Source: Actinomycetota bacterium (GTDB lineage Bacteria; Cyanobacteriota; Vampirovibrionia; Obscuribacterales; Obscuribacteraceae). Taken from it: DNA of 6,453 nt. Shown in pieces: positions 1-5,749 of this stretch. Every line of letters begins with the position of its first letter. The stretch's first letter is position 1. The stretch covers positions 1 to 6,453 of the forward strand of contig CAJCIF010000403.1 of NCBI GenBank assembly GCA_903970355.1, written 5' to 3'. The position numbers and the translations under genes were made by a program. The notes below the pieces were generated by a model. That model was not told the origin of the DNA, did no database searches, and saw only the letters and a list, made by a program, of their open reading frames with translations.

Positions 1-1
1 T

Positions 2-865
2 ACAAGTGTTGCCAATACCGGAACGCTCTATCCATACAAAGCCAAGGAATTGCATGGTCTGATTGACGATCTCAAATTTTCTCTCTCAACTACGGATCCG
101 GCTGAATATAAAAAGGAACGTGGCATAGACGGTTACCAGAAAGTTATTGAGAGTTTGCGGATCGCTCGCAAAATGGGCGAAGTAGCCGGCATCATTGCAA
201 CTGCCACACCGACATCTATCTGGCACATGGAGCGTGTTATTAAGGTTGCCCAGGAAGAAAACGCCATTGTTCTTCTCGGACCGGTATTTGATTATTGCGG
301 AAACGATCTCTTGCAAGAAGATGGCATCAGAGAGCTCTATAGGCTGTCCAAAATGCCTAACGTCAGCGTCAATTGGGCATTTCTCCAGTTTTACCTGGAT
401 GGCGGCAATCAAATAACGAAGCCGCGTTGCCGCGCTATTTCATCTACTGTTGTTGTTTCGCCGGACGATCACCTGCTTCTGCCCTGTTATCACATGCACG
501 ATGAACAGCTAAAGATTCAGCACGTCAATGGCCGCTCCAATCTCGATGAAATGTGGAGAAGCCATCATGTTCAGGAAAAGCGCAAAGCGGAAGGTTCCTG
601 GTCTTACTGCCAGGGCTGCACTATCTGGTGTTATTTTGAGCCCTCATTCTTGTGGCCACCAGACAAGTATTTCTTCCTCAATATGAAGAGCAAGCTCCGC
701 TGGGGCGAAGAAAAAATCAAGCAATACTTAAGAGCGAAATCGTTTAAAGACGTGGAACGCGGACTGCCAGGCACACCTGAAAAGACCATAACCCACCTTT
801 CTGCTAATCCGCTCTCTGTTGCGCCAGAGCCTGAATCCAAGCCGGTTAGTGAAGTCAGGCATTAG
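2..865 (+). CDS. Radical SAM protein with SPASM/twitch-like C-terminal cysteine cluster (5' end outside window)
   Basis: The reading frame is open from base 2 to the TAG at 863-865, so the gene starts upstream and the TTG at 50 is not its real start. The visible part begins inside the radical SAM barrel (TGTLYP, then LKFSLS and the ERGIDGY segment, which matches the family's RG-x-x-G-[FY] element). The Cx3Cx2C motif that binds the SAM-cleaving cluster must lie outside the window. The C-terminal part has Cys codons at 428, 485, 608, 617 and 629. These give a C-x18-PC-Y pair followed by C-x2-C-x3-C, with an LDEMW segment between, as in SPASM/twitch domains that hold an auxiliary Fe-S cluster. 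The last 40 or so residues are Pro/Glu/Ser-rich and look disordered. Such enzymes modify peptides or small molecules by radical chemistry; the substrate cannot be read from here. The next gene is the tRNA, so no partner gene is visible. The radical SAM call is firm; SPASM versus twitch is less certain. Confidence 0.85.
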   Translation, partial: TSVANTGTLYPYKAKELHGLIDDLKFSLSTTDPAEYKKERGIDGYQKVIESLRIARKMGEVAGIIATATPTSIWHMERVIKVAQEENAIVLLGPVFDYCGNDLLQEDGIRELYRLSKMPNVSVNWAFLQFYLDGGNQITKPRCRAISSTVVVSPDDHLLLPCYHMHDEQLKIQHVNGRSNLDEMWRSHHVQEKRKAEGSWSYCQGCTIWCYFEPSFLWPPDKYFFLNMKSKLRWGEEKIKQYLRAKSFKDVERGLPGTPEKTITHLSANPLSVAPEPESKPVSEVRH

Positions 866-943
866 GCTCGGCCTTAAAAAATCCGGTTCTGAAACCCCTG
901 CTGGACACAGGATGTTACTGATGCGCCTGGGCTGGATTGGGTA

Positions 944-952
944 TGGTATAAA
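944..952 (+). promoter_or_regulatory. Candidate extended -10 promoter of the tRNA-Ala gene
   Basis: TGG-TATAAA fits an extended -10 element (TGN plus TATAAA, hexamer at 947-952). Initiation would fall near 959, only a few bases before the mature tRNA 5' end at 963, which is normal for tRNA genes. There is no good -35 at 16-18 bp; TTACTG at 915-920 is too far upstream. The call rests on position and the -10 alone. Confidence 0.35.
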
Positions 953-962
953 AGGTAGCGAC

Positions 963-1035
963 GGGGCGTTAGCGCAGTTGGTAGCGCGCTTCAATGGCAT
1001 TGAAGAGGTCACCGGTTCGACCCCGGTACGCTCCA
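963..1035 (+). tRNA. tRNA-Ala, anticodon GGC
   Basis: A complete 73-nt cloverleaf can be folded by hand. The acceptor stem is GGGGCGT (963-969) with ACGCTCC (1028-1034). The D arm is GCGC/GCGC around AGTTGGTA. The anticodon stem is CTTCA (989-993) with TGAAG (1001-1005) around the loop ATGGCAT, with anticodon GGC at 996-998. The variable loop is AGGTC, and the T arm is ACCGG/CCGGT around TTCGACC. A1035 is the discriminator. The third acceptor pair is G-U (G965 with U1032), the G3:U70 identity element recognised by alanyl-tRNA synthetase. The loop also has A32 and U38, the pair known to be conserved in bacterial tRNA-Ala(GGC). The tRNA reads GCC/GCU-type alanine codons. No CCA is encoded (the discriminator is followed by AATTT), so it must be added by a nucleotidyltransferase. 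A run of seven T at 1038-1044 follows directly and probably helps end transcription. Confidence 0.97.
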
Positions 1036-1048
1036 AATTTTTTTGTCG

Positions 1049-1085
1049 AAAAAACTAAGTAACGGCGGAACAGTTTCCGCTACTT
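1049..1085 (-). terminator. Intrinsic terminator of the DUF3124 gene, overlapping its stop codon
   Basis: Read on the minus strand, 1085-1075 (AAGTAGCGGAA) pairs with 1070-1065 and 1061-1057, leaving a 3-nt bulge at 1062-1064 and a 4-nt loop at 1071-1074. The stem is 11 bp and is followed, after AG, by six U (complement of 1049-1054). On the plus strand the hairpin has no following T run, so it serves the minus-strand gene. The TAG stop (1080-1082) lies inside the upstream arm of the stem. Confidence 0.65.
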
Positions 1086-1649
1086 CGCTTTGGCACCGTC
1101 TGTAGTGACTTCTTTATGGATTACTACGCCGCGACTGACGAAAGACACGCTTTGAGATGAGCCTGTGCTCACCATGACGGCTTCGATCAATGGCTCTGTT
1201 ACTTTGTCTTCCGACATCCAATCAACAACGAAGTTAGCACCGGATCCTCCTATGTCGTTTGTGCGCGGCACAACAACATCAACCGTTGCAAACCGTTCTA
1301 GTTTCATGGGCTTTTGCAAAAGATTTTCTTTTAAATCGCCATGGGTATCATAGTAGCGAATCGAATTGAGAATGAGAGGGGCAGCTCCATCCGTATTGCG
1401 AATGCTGAGAGTGCCGACAAGCGTTAATTGGTGTTGATTGTCTTCATAGTAAATGTGTGAATAGATAGGAACGTAAACGCTCTCTCTCATTTCAGGAACG
1501 AAATCGGCAGACACTGAGTATGGTTTTAGCTGTTTCTGCCAGTTCTGAGGTGGCACTATTTGAGGTGGTGCTTTTTCTTCCGCGCATGCAGAAAACAGCA
1601 TCACTGAAATGAGGCTGCCCAAAATTGTTGTTGCAGATAATTTTGACAA
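1080..1649 (-). CDS. DUF3124 family lipoprotein
   Basis: This is a 189-residue protein. Its N-terminus is a lipoprotein signal: SK, a hydrophobic stretch (residues 9-20), then the lipobox FSAC with Cys22 as the expected lipidated residue. The mature part carries the blocks typical of DUF3124: YVPIYSHIYY (59-68), LSIRNTD (81-87), RYYDTHGD (98-105), GGSGANFVVDW (134-144), PLIEAVM (153-159) and SFVSRG (169-174). The family is a small beta-rich domain of unknown function found in exported proteins, so this should be a membrane-anchored lipoprotein facing the periplasm or outside. The start is TTG (1649-1647). It is the first usable start after an in-frame TGA at 1658-1656 and is the one that keeps the signal peptide. 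Purine-rich GAAGAG (only 2 nt away) and AAGAG (about 11 nt away) lie upstream, neither ideally spaced. The gene is a single transcription unit, divergent from the protease and ending in its own terminator. Confidence 0.88.
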   Translation of the reverse strand: MSKLSATTILGSLISVMLFSACAEEKAPPQIVPPQNWQKQLKPYSVSADFVPEMRESVYVPIYSHIYYEDNQHQLTLVGTLSIRNTDGAAPLILNSIRYYDTHGDLKENLLQKPMKLERFATVDVVVPRTNDIGGSGANFVVDWMSEDKVTEPLIEAVMVSTGSSQSVSFVSRGVVIHKEVTTDGAKAK

Positions 1650-1743
1650 AGCTCTTCAGTCTCTTTACAGCAGAAGTTAGATCGTCGAAATATCTTAGCG
1701 TACACTTGCTGGGTATTTTGCCAGCGTGGCTCAAATTGGGATC

Positions 1744-1773
1744 ACCACATTTGGTACTGGTATCAAAGGTGGT
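1744..1773. repeat. Imperfect inverted repeat in the divergent promoter region
   Basis: ACCAC-A-TTTG (1744-1753) faces CAAA-G-GTGGT (1764-1773) around a 10-base centre. Nine of ten positions pair, with one A/G mismatch at 1749/1768. It could be an operator for a dimeric regulator or a hairpin in the leader of the DUF3124 mRNA. No T run follows it on either strand, so it is not an intrinsic terminator. The repeat is plainly visible; any function is a guess. Confidence 0.4.
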
Positions 1774-1821
1774 TCCAGTTGAAGACCCCTTAACTTCATT
1801 GTGTAAGGAGCACTTTAAGCT

Positions 1822-1853
1822 ATTATGATTGAGTGGCAAATAATGCTTGTCAA
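1822..1853 (-). promoter_or_regulatory. Candidate promoter for the DUF3124 gene
   Basis: On the minus strand a perfect TTGACA (1853-1848) is followed by CATAAT (1827-1822), five of six to the -10 consensus. The spacer is 20 bp, longer than the usual 16-18, which weakens the call. Initiation near 1815 would give a leader of about 165 nt that contains the inverted repeat at 1744-1773. Confidence 0.3.
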
Positions 1854-1924
1854 AGTTCTGAAAGGTGCGCCAATTGTGGACTGAAGCCCATTATTATTAT
1901 TTGCTAATAATACGCTGTCAATAG

Positions 1925-1953
1925 TTTAGTCACACGTCCGGTTTGCAGATAAT
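1925..1953 (+). promoter_or_regulatory. Candidate promoter for the protease gene
   Basis: GATAAT (1948-1953) is a near-consensus -10. At 17 bp upstream lies TTTAGT (1925-1930), a poor -35 (three of six). The predicted start near 1960 would give a leader of about 30 nt before the ATG at 1991. Confidence 0.3.
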
Positions 1954-1975
1954 ACTCAATGAGTTATTGTCGGCT

Positions 1976-1984
1976 AAAAAGGGG
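1976..1984 (+). promoter_or_regulatory. Ribosome binding site that fixes the protease start
   Basis: The purine run AAAAAGGGG ends 6 nt before the ATG at 1991. It abuts the ATG at 1985, which leaves no room for that codon. It therefore selects 1991 over 1985 and over the TTG at 1943. Confidence 0.6.
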
Positions 1985-1990
1985 ATGCTC

Positions 1991-3319
1991 ATGGCAAGCA
2001 CCATTCTTCGTAAGCTACTACCTTGCTTTATGGCGGCCAGTCTTATAGGACTGGGCGGGACGCAAGGCTTTGCTAGTGAACCCACCGTTTTCATGAGCAT
2101 CAAGGATAGTGGCACGGCTAAGCCTGCACCTAAGCCGCAAGAGTCTTCTCATGACTTGTTCATGGTTCAACTGAAGCAAGACGCAGATCAAGACAAGTTC
2201 CAGCAGTTTTTGAAAGAAAATAACGGCAAAGTAGTCGATACGGTTAAGGTTGGCAAACTCGACATTATGGTTGTGCAGGCAGAAGCCGGCAAAGCCGACG
2301 AGATGCAAAAGAAGCTTTCCACTAACAAGGAAATAGGTTTTGCACAGCGGAATGAAACCTACCACTTGAATTCAATACCGAATGATCCCTGGTTTTCCCA
2401 ACAGTGGGATCTCGCTTTCATGCTTTATATCCCGGCGCGCAACTTGGGAGTGAAGTTCAATAACCCTGTCAACATGTATTTTTGCGATACCGGCGTTAAT
2501 CCGGTCATACTTGAATATCCAAGCAACATTAGACAATATGATTTGAGCAATCCCTGGCATGAAAAACCCAAGGAAGAGCCACCACATGATTCCGGCGGTC
2601 ATGGCACCGCGACATCAACTGTGCTGTGTTCAACCGATAATCTTCTCGGCCTTTCAGGGCTTGCCAATTGGGAAGGAAACAGAATCGGCTTCATCGAATG
2701 CCGCATTACGAAAGACGGCGAAAGCTCAGAAGGGATAAGCATTCTTTATGCGCTGGCATACCTCTATGGACAAATCCAAACAGGCCGTATCCCCCCTGGT
2801 CCTGTGAACCTGTCATTCGGCTCCGTTCGCAGTTCGGCAACGGATTTGACCCTCAATGCCAGCCCTGTTTTGCAAGCTCTTGCAGGCGAATTGAGATCGG
2901 TAGGCAGCCTTCTAGTTTTGGCAGCCGGCAACGATGGACTCTTTGATTCCAGTGCTGAAGGTAATGCCAGGCGCGTAGCCGCTATCCAACAAGACGGCAC
3001 TATCGCTACTTTCTCAACTTTCGGAAACTTCGGCGGAGCCGCTCCGGGAGTACAAGTTCCTGTTTATACAGGTAACTTTGCCCAGTTCGGAGCGCAATTG
3101 GAAGACGGCACTTCTTTCGCTGCACCTCACTGGGCCGCTGCTGTTGCTGATGTAATGGCTGCTCTACCACCAGGAAAGAACTCGGCAAGCATTGCAGACA
3201 ATATCGTTTACGGTACCGCTACTGTGTTACCGGGACCAACATTGCCTGACGGTTCGATTATGCAAATGCATGTCCCGAACTTGCAAGCCGCGTTACAAGC
3301 TGCTCAAAACTACAGATAA
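1991..3319 (+). CDS. Secreted subtilisin-family (S8) serine protease with I9-type propeptide
   Basis: The protein has 442 residues from the ATG chosen by the upstream purine run; the frame is open back to a TTG at 1943, but that would bury the signal peptide. Residues 1-28 are a signal peptide (ILRK, hydrophobic core, probable cleavage after GFA). Residues 54-126 resemble an I9 propeptide/inhibitor: HDLFMVQLK, then DKFQQFLKENNGKVVDTVKV. The catalytic domain has all expected residues: Asp166 in YFCDTGV (codon at 2486), His204 in GGHGTAT, the oxyanion Asn314 in LAAGNDG, and Ser375 in DGTSFAAPH. NLSFGS supplies the usual substrate-binding strand. There is no C-terminal PPC, sorting or membrane segment, so the enzyme is probably released to the periplasm or exterior and matures by cutting off its propeptide. 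Substrates are unknown. It is a single gene, divergent from the lipoprotein and convergent with the LysM gene. An active protease is very likely because the triad is intact. Confidence 0.93.
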   Translation: MASTILRKLLPCFMAASLIGLGGTQGFASEPTVFMSIKDSGTAKPAPKPQESSHDLFMVQLKQDADQDKFQQFLKENNGKVVDTVKVGKLDIMVVQAEAGKADEMQKKLSTNKEIGFAQRNETYHLNSIPNDPWFSQQWDLAFMLYIPARNLGVKFNNPVNMYFCDTGVNPVILEYPSNIRQYDLSNPWHEKPKEEPPHDSGGHGTATSTVLCSTDNLLGLSGLANWEGNRIGFIECRITKDGESSEGISILYALAYLYGQIQTGRIPPGPVNLSFGSVRSSATDLTLNASPVLQALAGELRSVGSLLVLAAGNDGLFDSSAEGNARRVAAIQQDGTIATFSTFGNFGGAAPGVQVPVYTGNFAQFGAQLEDGTSFAAPHWAAAVADVMAALPPGKNSASIADNIVYGTATVLPGPTLPDGSIMQMHVPNLQAALQAAQNYR

Positions 3320-3328
3320 ACCGACAGG

Positions 3329-5548
3329 TTACTTGCCTGGCGTGCCATCCGGATTGACGATTATGTGAGTGGCCTGCCCGTTTTGCATGCCGTCTATGTA
3401 GAGTTGGCCTGTCTTAGGGTCTACTTTTACGTCGGTAGACTTGAACGTGAATTTTGTATCGACCTCTTGTCCGTTGGGACCGACTAAGTGCAGCGCAAGA
3501 TGATCGCCTTCCGGCACCATTTTGAAGTCTTTGCCACCAAATGAGAGGGTGCCGTCTTTGATTGATCCGTCTTGATTTCGGTCAAAATGCGCTTTTGCCT
3601 TATCACCATATTTCAGATCGGTGAGATGATTCGGATCCGTGCCGGCTGCGTCATATGTGACTGCCGGTCCATTTGCAATTTGATCCGTATGAGGTTGTTT
3701 CGGCTGCGGTGGCGGTGGTGCTTCGGCAGGCGTATTGCTTGTCGTTTCCGCTCCTTTGGTATCAATATTTAGCTTATACGGTTTACTATCTTTGCCGGTG
3801 CCATCGAGCTCCAATGCTCCAGTTACCGGATCGGTCTTGATGGTGCTTATATCGGTGTTCAAGTCTTTGCCGGTACCGTCTGAGAGCTTATATTTACCGT
3901 TGGCTTCAGGTGTGAGCTGGTATTTGACTTTTCCGTCCGGTCCTGTGATTGTGCCTTTAGTGACGGTGCCATCAGCAGCGCGGTCGAAGTGCACGGACTC
4001 GTGATTGGCATAGGTAATGTCTGTTATGTTCTTGTCGGCATGCCCCTTACCGTCGTAATCAATTGCTTGACCGTCGGCACCAGTTACGGTATCTGTTCCA
4101 TCTGAGTTAATTTCAATACTGCCTTTGCCGTCTGATCTCTTTAATGTGACATCACCAGTATTGGCATCGATCTTTGGAGCATCGATGGCGGTCGTCACGC
4201 CTTTGTCGTCCTTAACTGTGTATTTGCCATTAGTGTTGGTGACATCGTAAGTCTTGTCACCATCTTTGATGTGCATGGTCTTGACGGTGCCGTCTGCGTT
4301 ATGTTCTACGTGAGTAGTATTGCCATTCGGATACTTCACATCATTGACGTTTTCTGGCTTGTTGCCTTTGCCGTCGTAGGTTATGGTCTGATGATCGTCA
4401 CCAGTTTTAGAATCAATAGCCGTGTTTATTTCAGTGCCAATTGGTACATTCTTTCCATCCGGATTGATTTTGTTTTTGTGTGCCGGATCATCGTTATATT
4501 TTTTGATCAGTCTATTCGTCTCATTGGCGATTTCAGTGTTGCTCGGATCGTGGTGATCGGAAGAATGCTTTTTGAGGTTTTCTTTGGCGATGTCCCAAAG
4601 GGTTGCACCATGGTCGATTTTTACGGTGTCCTTGTCCTTCATGGCTTCCGGTAGTTTGCCGCGATAATCCTCGCGCTGTGCCTGCCACGCTGTTTGATGC
4701 GTGTGGGTACCGTTAGGAGGGAACGTATCCTTGGAACCATCAGCAGCAGTTTCATGGTAAGTACCATTGTCGTCGAAACCGAGATCCTTTAGTTTGCGAC
4801 TTGGATTTTCTCTGTTCTGCCAGGTGCCGTCTGCTTTTTTATCCCAATGATCTGTATAACCAGCAGGTTCTTTGTATTCAATTGAAGTTGGGTTGCCGTC
4901 AGCGTCGCGCGTTTGAACCGTTCGCGAGTTGTGGTTTTTATCTACAACGCTGTTAACTGCGCCGTCCGGATTATAAGTAACTACGCTGCCATCTGCTGCT
5001 TTGTTTACCAAAGTTCCGTCGGACTTCACGGTTGATTGAGTGGTGTCACCAGGTCTCGTGTAGGTTAGATCACCAGTTGTCGGGTCTATCTTAGGTTCTT
5101 TACCGGCGTCAAACTTTTGACCCTTCTCGTCGTGCCATCCATCCGCTTGTTTCTGAAGTGTGTGGTTGTTGGTTCCGTCATTCCAGGTTACTTTATTGAG
5201 TTCGCCTGATTGAGCATCATAGCCGTAGGTGTTAGGCTCGGTTCCACCGGTCTGAACAACACGATTCTTGTCGTCTCGTACAACGCCTGAGGAATCCATA
5301 GCAAGATGTTGTTGGCTGGCGTCCTTGAGGTCCAGGTGGCCGTTCGATGCGCCATCGAGAATGTCGACACTTGGTATCAATTTGGCAGCAACTAGAATTT
5401 TTTGGGCTTCTGCGGTGAGCGCCTTTTGTTGATTTACATCAGTGATGTTTTTCAGATCTTTCTGATAATCAGCTATGAACTTATCGAGATGTTTGGTATC
5501 GACATCCTTCTTGAGTTCAGTGACCGCTGCGTCATTTGGTGTCGCCAT
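3329..5548 (-). CDS. Large LysM-domain protein with Asp/Gly-rich YD/RHS-like repeats
   Basis: The protein has 739 residues. Residues 1-60 are charged and probably helical. Residues 85-290 are rich in short DG/NG turns (YNPDGA, RDADGNPTSIEY) that recall RHS/YD repeats. Residues 308-374 look like one LysM domain: VKIDHGATLWDIAKENL, then EIANETNRLIKKY and INPDGKNVPIGTEI. LysM domains usually bind peptidoglycan or chitin-type glycans. Residues 388-739 hold three related units of about 110 residues, with a proline-rich linker (PPPPQPKQP, 611-619) before the third. The start is ATG at 5548-5546, supported by AAAGAGG 8 nt upstream and by an in-frame TAA at 5578-5576 that rules out a longer start. 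There is therefore no N-terminal signal peptide, which is odd for a LysM protein. No enzymatic motif is recognised. It may be a surface, matrix or scaffold protein exported by another route, or an intracellular protein; the role is unknown. The stop codon is 9 bp from the protease stop. Confidence 0.85.
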   Translation of the reverse strand: MATPNDAAVTELKKDVDTKHLDKFIADYQKDLKNITDVNQQKALTAEAQKILVAAKLIPSVDILDGASNGHLDLKDASQQHLAMDSSGVVRDDKNRVVQTGGTEPNTYGYDAQSGELNKVTWNDGTNNHTLQKQADGWHDEKGQKFDAGKEPKIDPTTGDLTYTRPGDTTQSTVKSDGTLVNKAADGSVVTYNPDGAVNSVVDKNHNSRTVQTRDADGNPTSIEYKEPAGYTDHWDKKADGTWQNRENPSRKLKDLGFDDNGTYHETAADGSKDTFPPNGTHTHQTAWQAQREDYRGKLPEAMKDKDTVKIDHGATLWDIAKENLKKHSSDHHDPSNTEIANETNRLIKKYNDDPAHKNKINPDGKNVPIGTEINTAIDSKTGDDHQTITYDGKGNKPENVNDVKYPNGNTTHVEHNADGTVKTMHIKDGDKTYDVTNTNGKYTVKDDKGVTTAIDAPKIDANTGDVTLKRSDGKGSIEINSDGTDTVTGADGQAIDYDGKGHADKNITDITYANHESVHFDRAADGTVTKGTITGPDGKVKYQLTPEANGKYKLSDGTGKDLNTDISTIKTDPVTGALELDGTGKDSKPYKLNIDTKGAETTSNTPAEAPPPPQPKQPHTDQIANGPAVTYDAAGTDPNHLTDLKYGDKAKAHFDRNQDGSIKDGTLSFGGKDFKMVPEGDHLALHLVGPNGQEVDTKFTFKSTDVKVDPKTGQLYIDGMQNGQATHIIVNPDGTPGK
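3332..4387 (-). repeat. Three tandem units of about 110 residues encoded in the LysM gene
   Basis: Unit A covers residues 388-493 (4387-4070), B 495-603 (4066-3740) and C 628-739 (3667-3332). Shared landmarks in order are: ITYDGKG / IDYDGKG / VTYDAAG; VNDVKY / ITDITY / LTDLKY; HVEHNADGTV / HFDRAADGTV / HFDRNQDGSI; NGKYTVKD / NGKYKLSD in A and B; PKIDANTGDVTL / IKTDPVTGALEL / VKVDPKTGQLYI; and a closing INSDGT / NIDTKG / VNPDGT. The copies are diverged at the protein level, so this is an old duplication rather than a recent DNA repeat. A fourth, partial match (PKIDPTTGDLTY) lies at residues 152-163, before the LysM domain. Confidence 0.75.
4427..4627 (-). other. LysM domain coding segment
   Basis: Residues 308-374 show the LysM pattern: a GATLWDIA helix entry (usually GDTLW-x-IA), a second helix with ANETNRLIKKY, and a closing NPDGKNVPIGTEI (usually I-x-x-G-x-x-L-x-P-G-x-x-L). 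The spacing between the halves is longer than in a compact LysM because of a His/Asp-rich insertion (KKHSSDHHDPSN). It sits in the middle of the protein rather than at an end. Confidence 0.7.
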
Positions 5549-5749
5549 GCCTAAAGCCTCTTTGGTTTGAATGTGTTAGTAAGTTGCTGGGATGCCAAGA
5601 ACACGTTCATGATGTCAATTATTCCCATAAAAGACGTTTCCGTTTTGTTAAACGCCGTTTCTATCTGGGCCTGTGGTCAATGAACGAGGGCAAAACGGGC
5701 AATGGGGCTATAAACTGTAGGTGATTGCTCTCGCTCCACGATGGATTAA
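5549..5749. other. Divergent intergenic region between the LysM and DUF547 genes
   Basis: These 201 bp must hold both promoters. For the minus-strand gene, AAAGAGG (5563-5557) is a good ribosome binding site. TTGACA on the minus strand (5618-5613) has no matching -10. For the plus-strand gene only a -10-like TATAAA is visible. The frames across it show no credible small gene. Confidence 0.5.
5709..5714 (+). promoter_or_regulatory. Candidate -10 element for the DUF547 gene
   Basis: TATAAA is five of six to the -10 consensus and would start transcription near 5721, about 30 nt before the ATG. The matching -35 position (5686-5691, GAGGGC) is poor, so this would be a weak or activator-dependent promoter if it is real. 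Confidence 0.25.

Larger units (their letters stand above)
1650..1990. other. Divergent intergenic control region between the DUF3124 and protease genes
   Basis: This stretch of about 340 bp separates two genes that point away from each other, so it must hold both promoters. It contains an imperfect inverted repeat (1744-1773), a consensus-like TTGACA on the minus strand, and a very AT-rich piece at 1891-1912. In that piece TATTATT (1895-1901) and AATAATA (1906-1912) form a perfect 7-bp inverted repeat around TGCT. Reading frames crossing it are composition-poor and extend from the neighbouring gene, and none looks like a real gene. Confidence 0.6.

Noticed and set aside
864..874. Small palindrome AGGC-TCG-GCCT after the radical SAM stop codon as a terminator
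   Set aside because: The stem has only 4 bp and is followed by A residues, not T, on the plus strand.
728..1036. Open frame on the minus strand across the tRNA (product beginning MERTGVEPVTSS)
   Set aside because: This is the well-known spurious protein obtained by translating the antisense strand of a tRNA gene. It also overlaps the end of the radical SAM gene.
819..1058. Open frame on the plus strand through the tRNA (contains GALAQLVARFNGIEEVTGSTPVRS)
   Set aside because: The conserved-looking peptide is the tRNA sequence itself in translation, a common annotation artefact.
1492..1839. 115-residue minus-strand frame across the divergent region and the start of the lipoprotein gene
   Set aside because: Half of it overlaps the DUF3124 coding sequence in another frame, and the rest has no recognisable composition or domain.
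1825..1884. Possible 19-residue peptide (ATG at 1825, TGA at 1882) behind an AAGGAG at 1805-1810
   Set aside because: The spacing of 14 nt is too long for a normal ribosome binding site, and a peptide this short cannot be supported without conservation data.
4271..4654. 127-residue plus-strand frame opposite the LysM gene
   Set aside because: It is rich in Ile, Val and Phe, as expected for the complement of an Asp/Gly/Lys/Asn-rich coding sequence. It has no domain and no ribosome binding site.
5613..5618. Perfect TTGACA on the minus strand upstream of the LysM gene
   Set aside because: No -10-like hexamer occurs 16-18 bp downstream of it, so it is probably a chance match.
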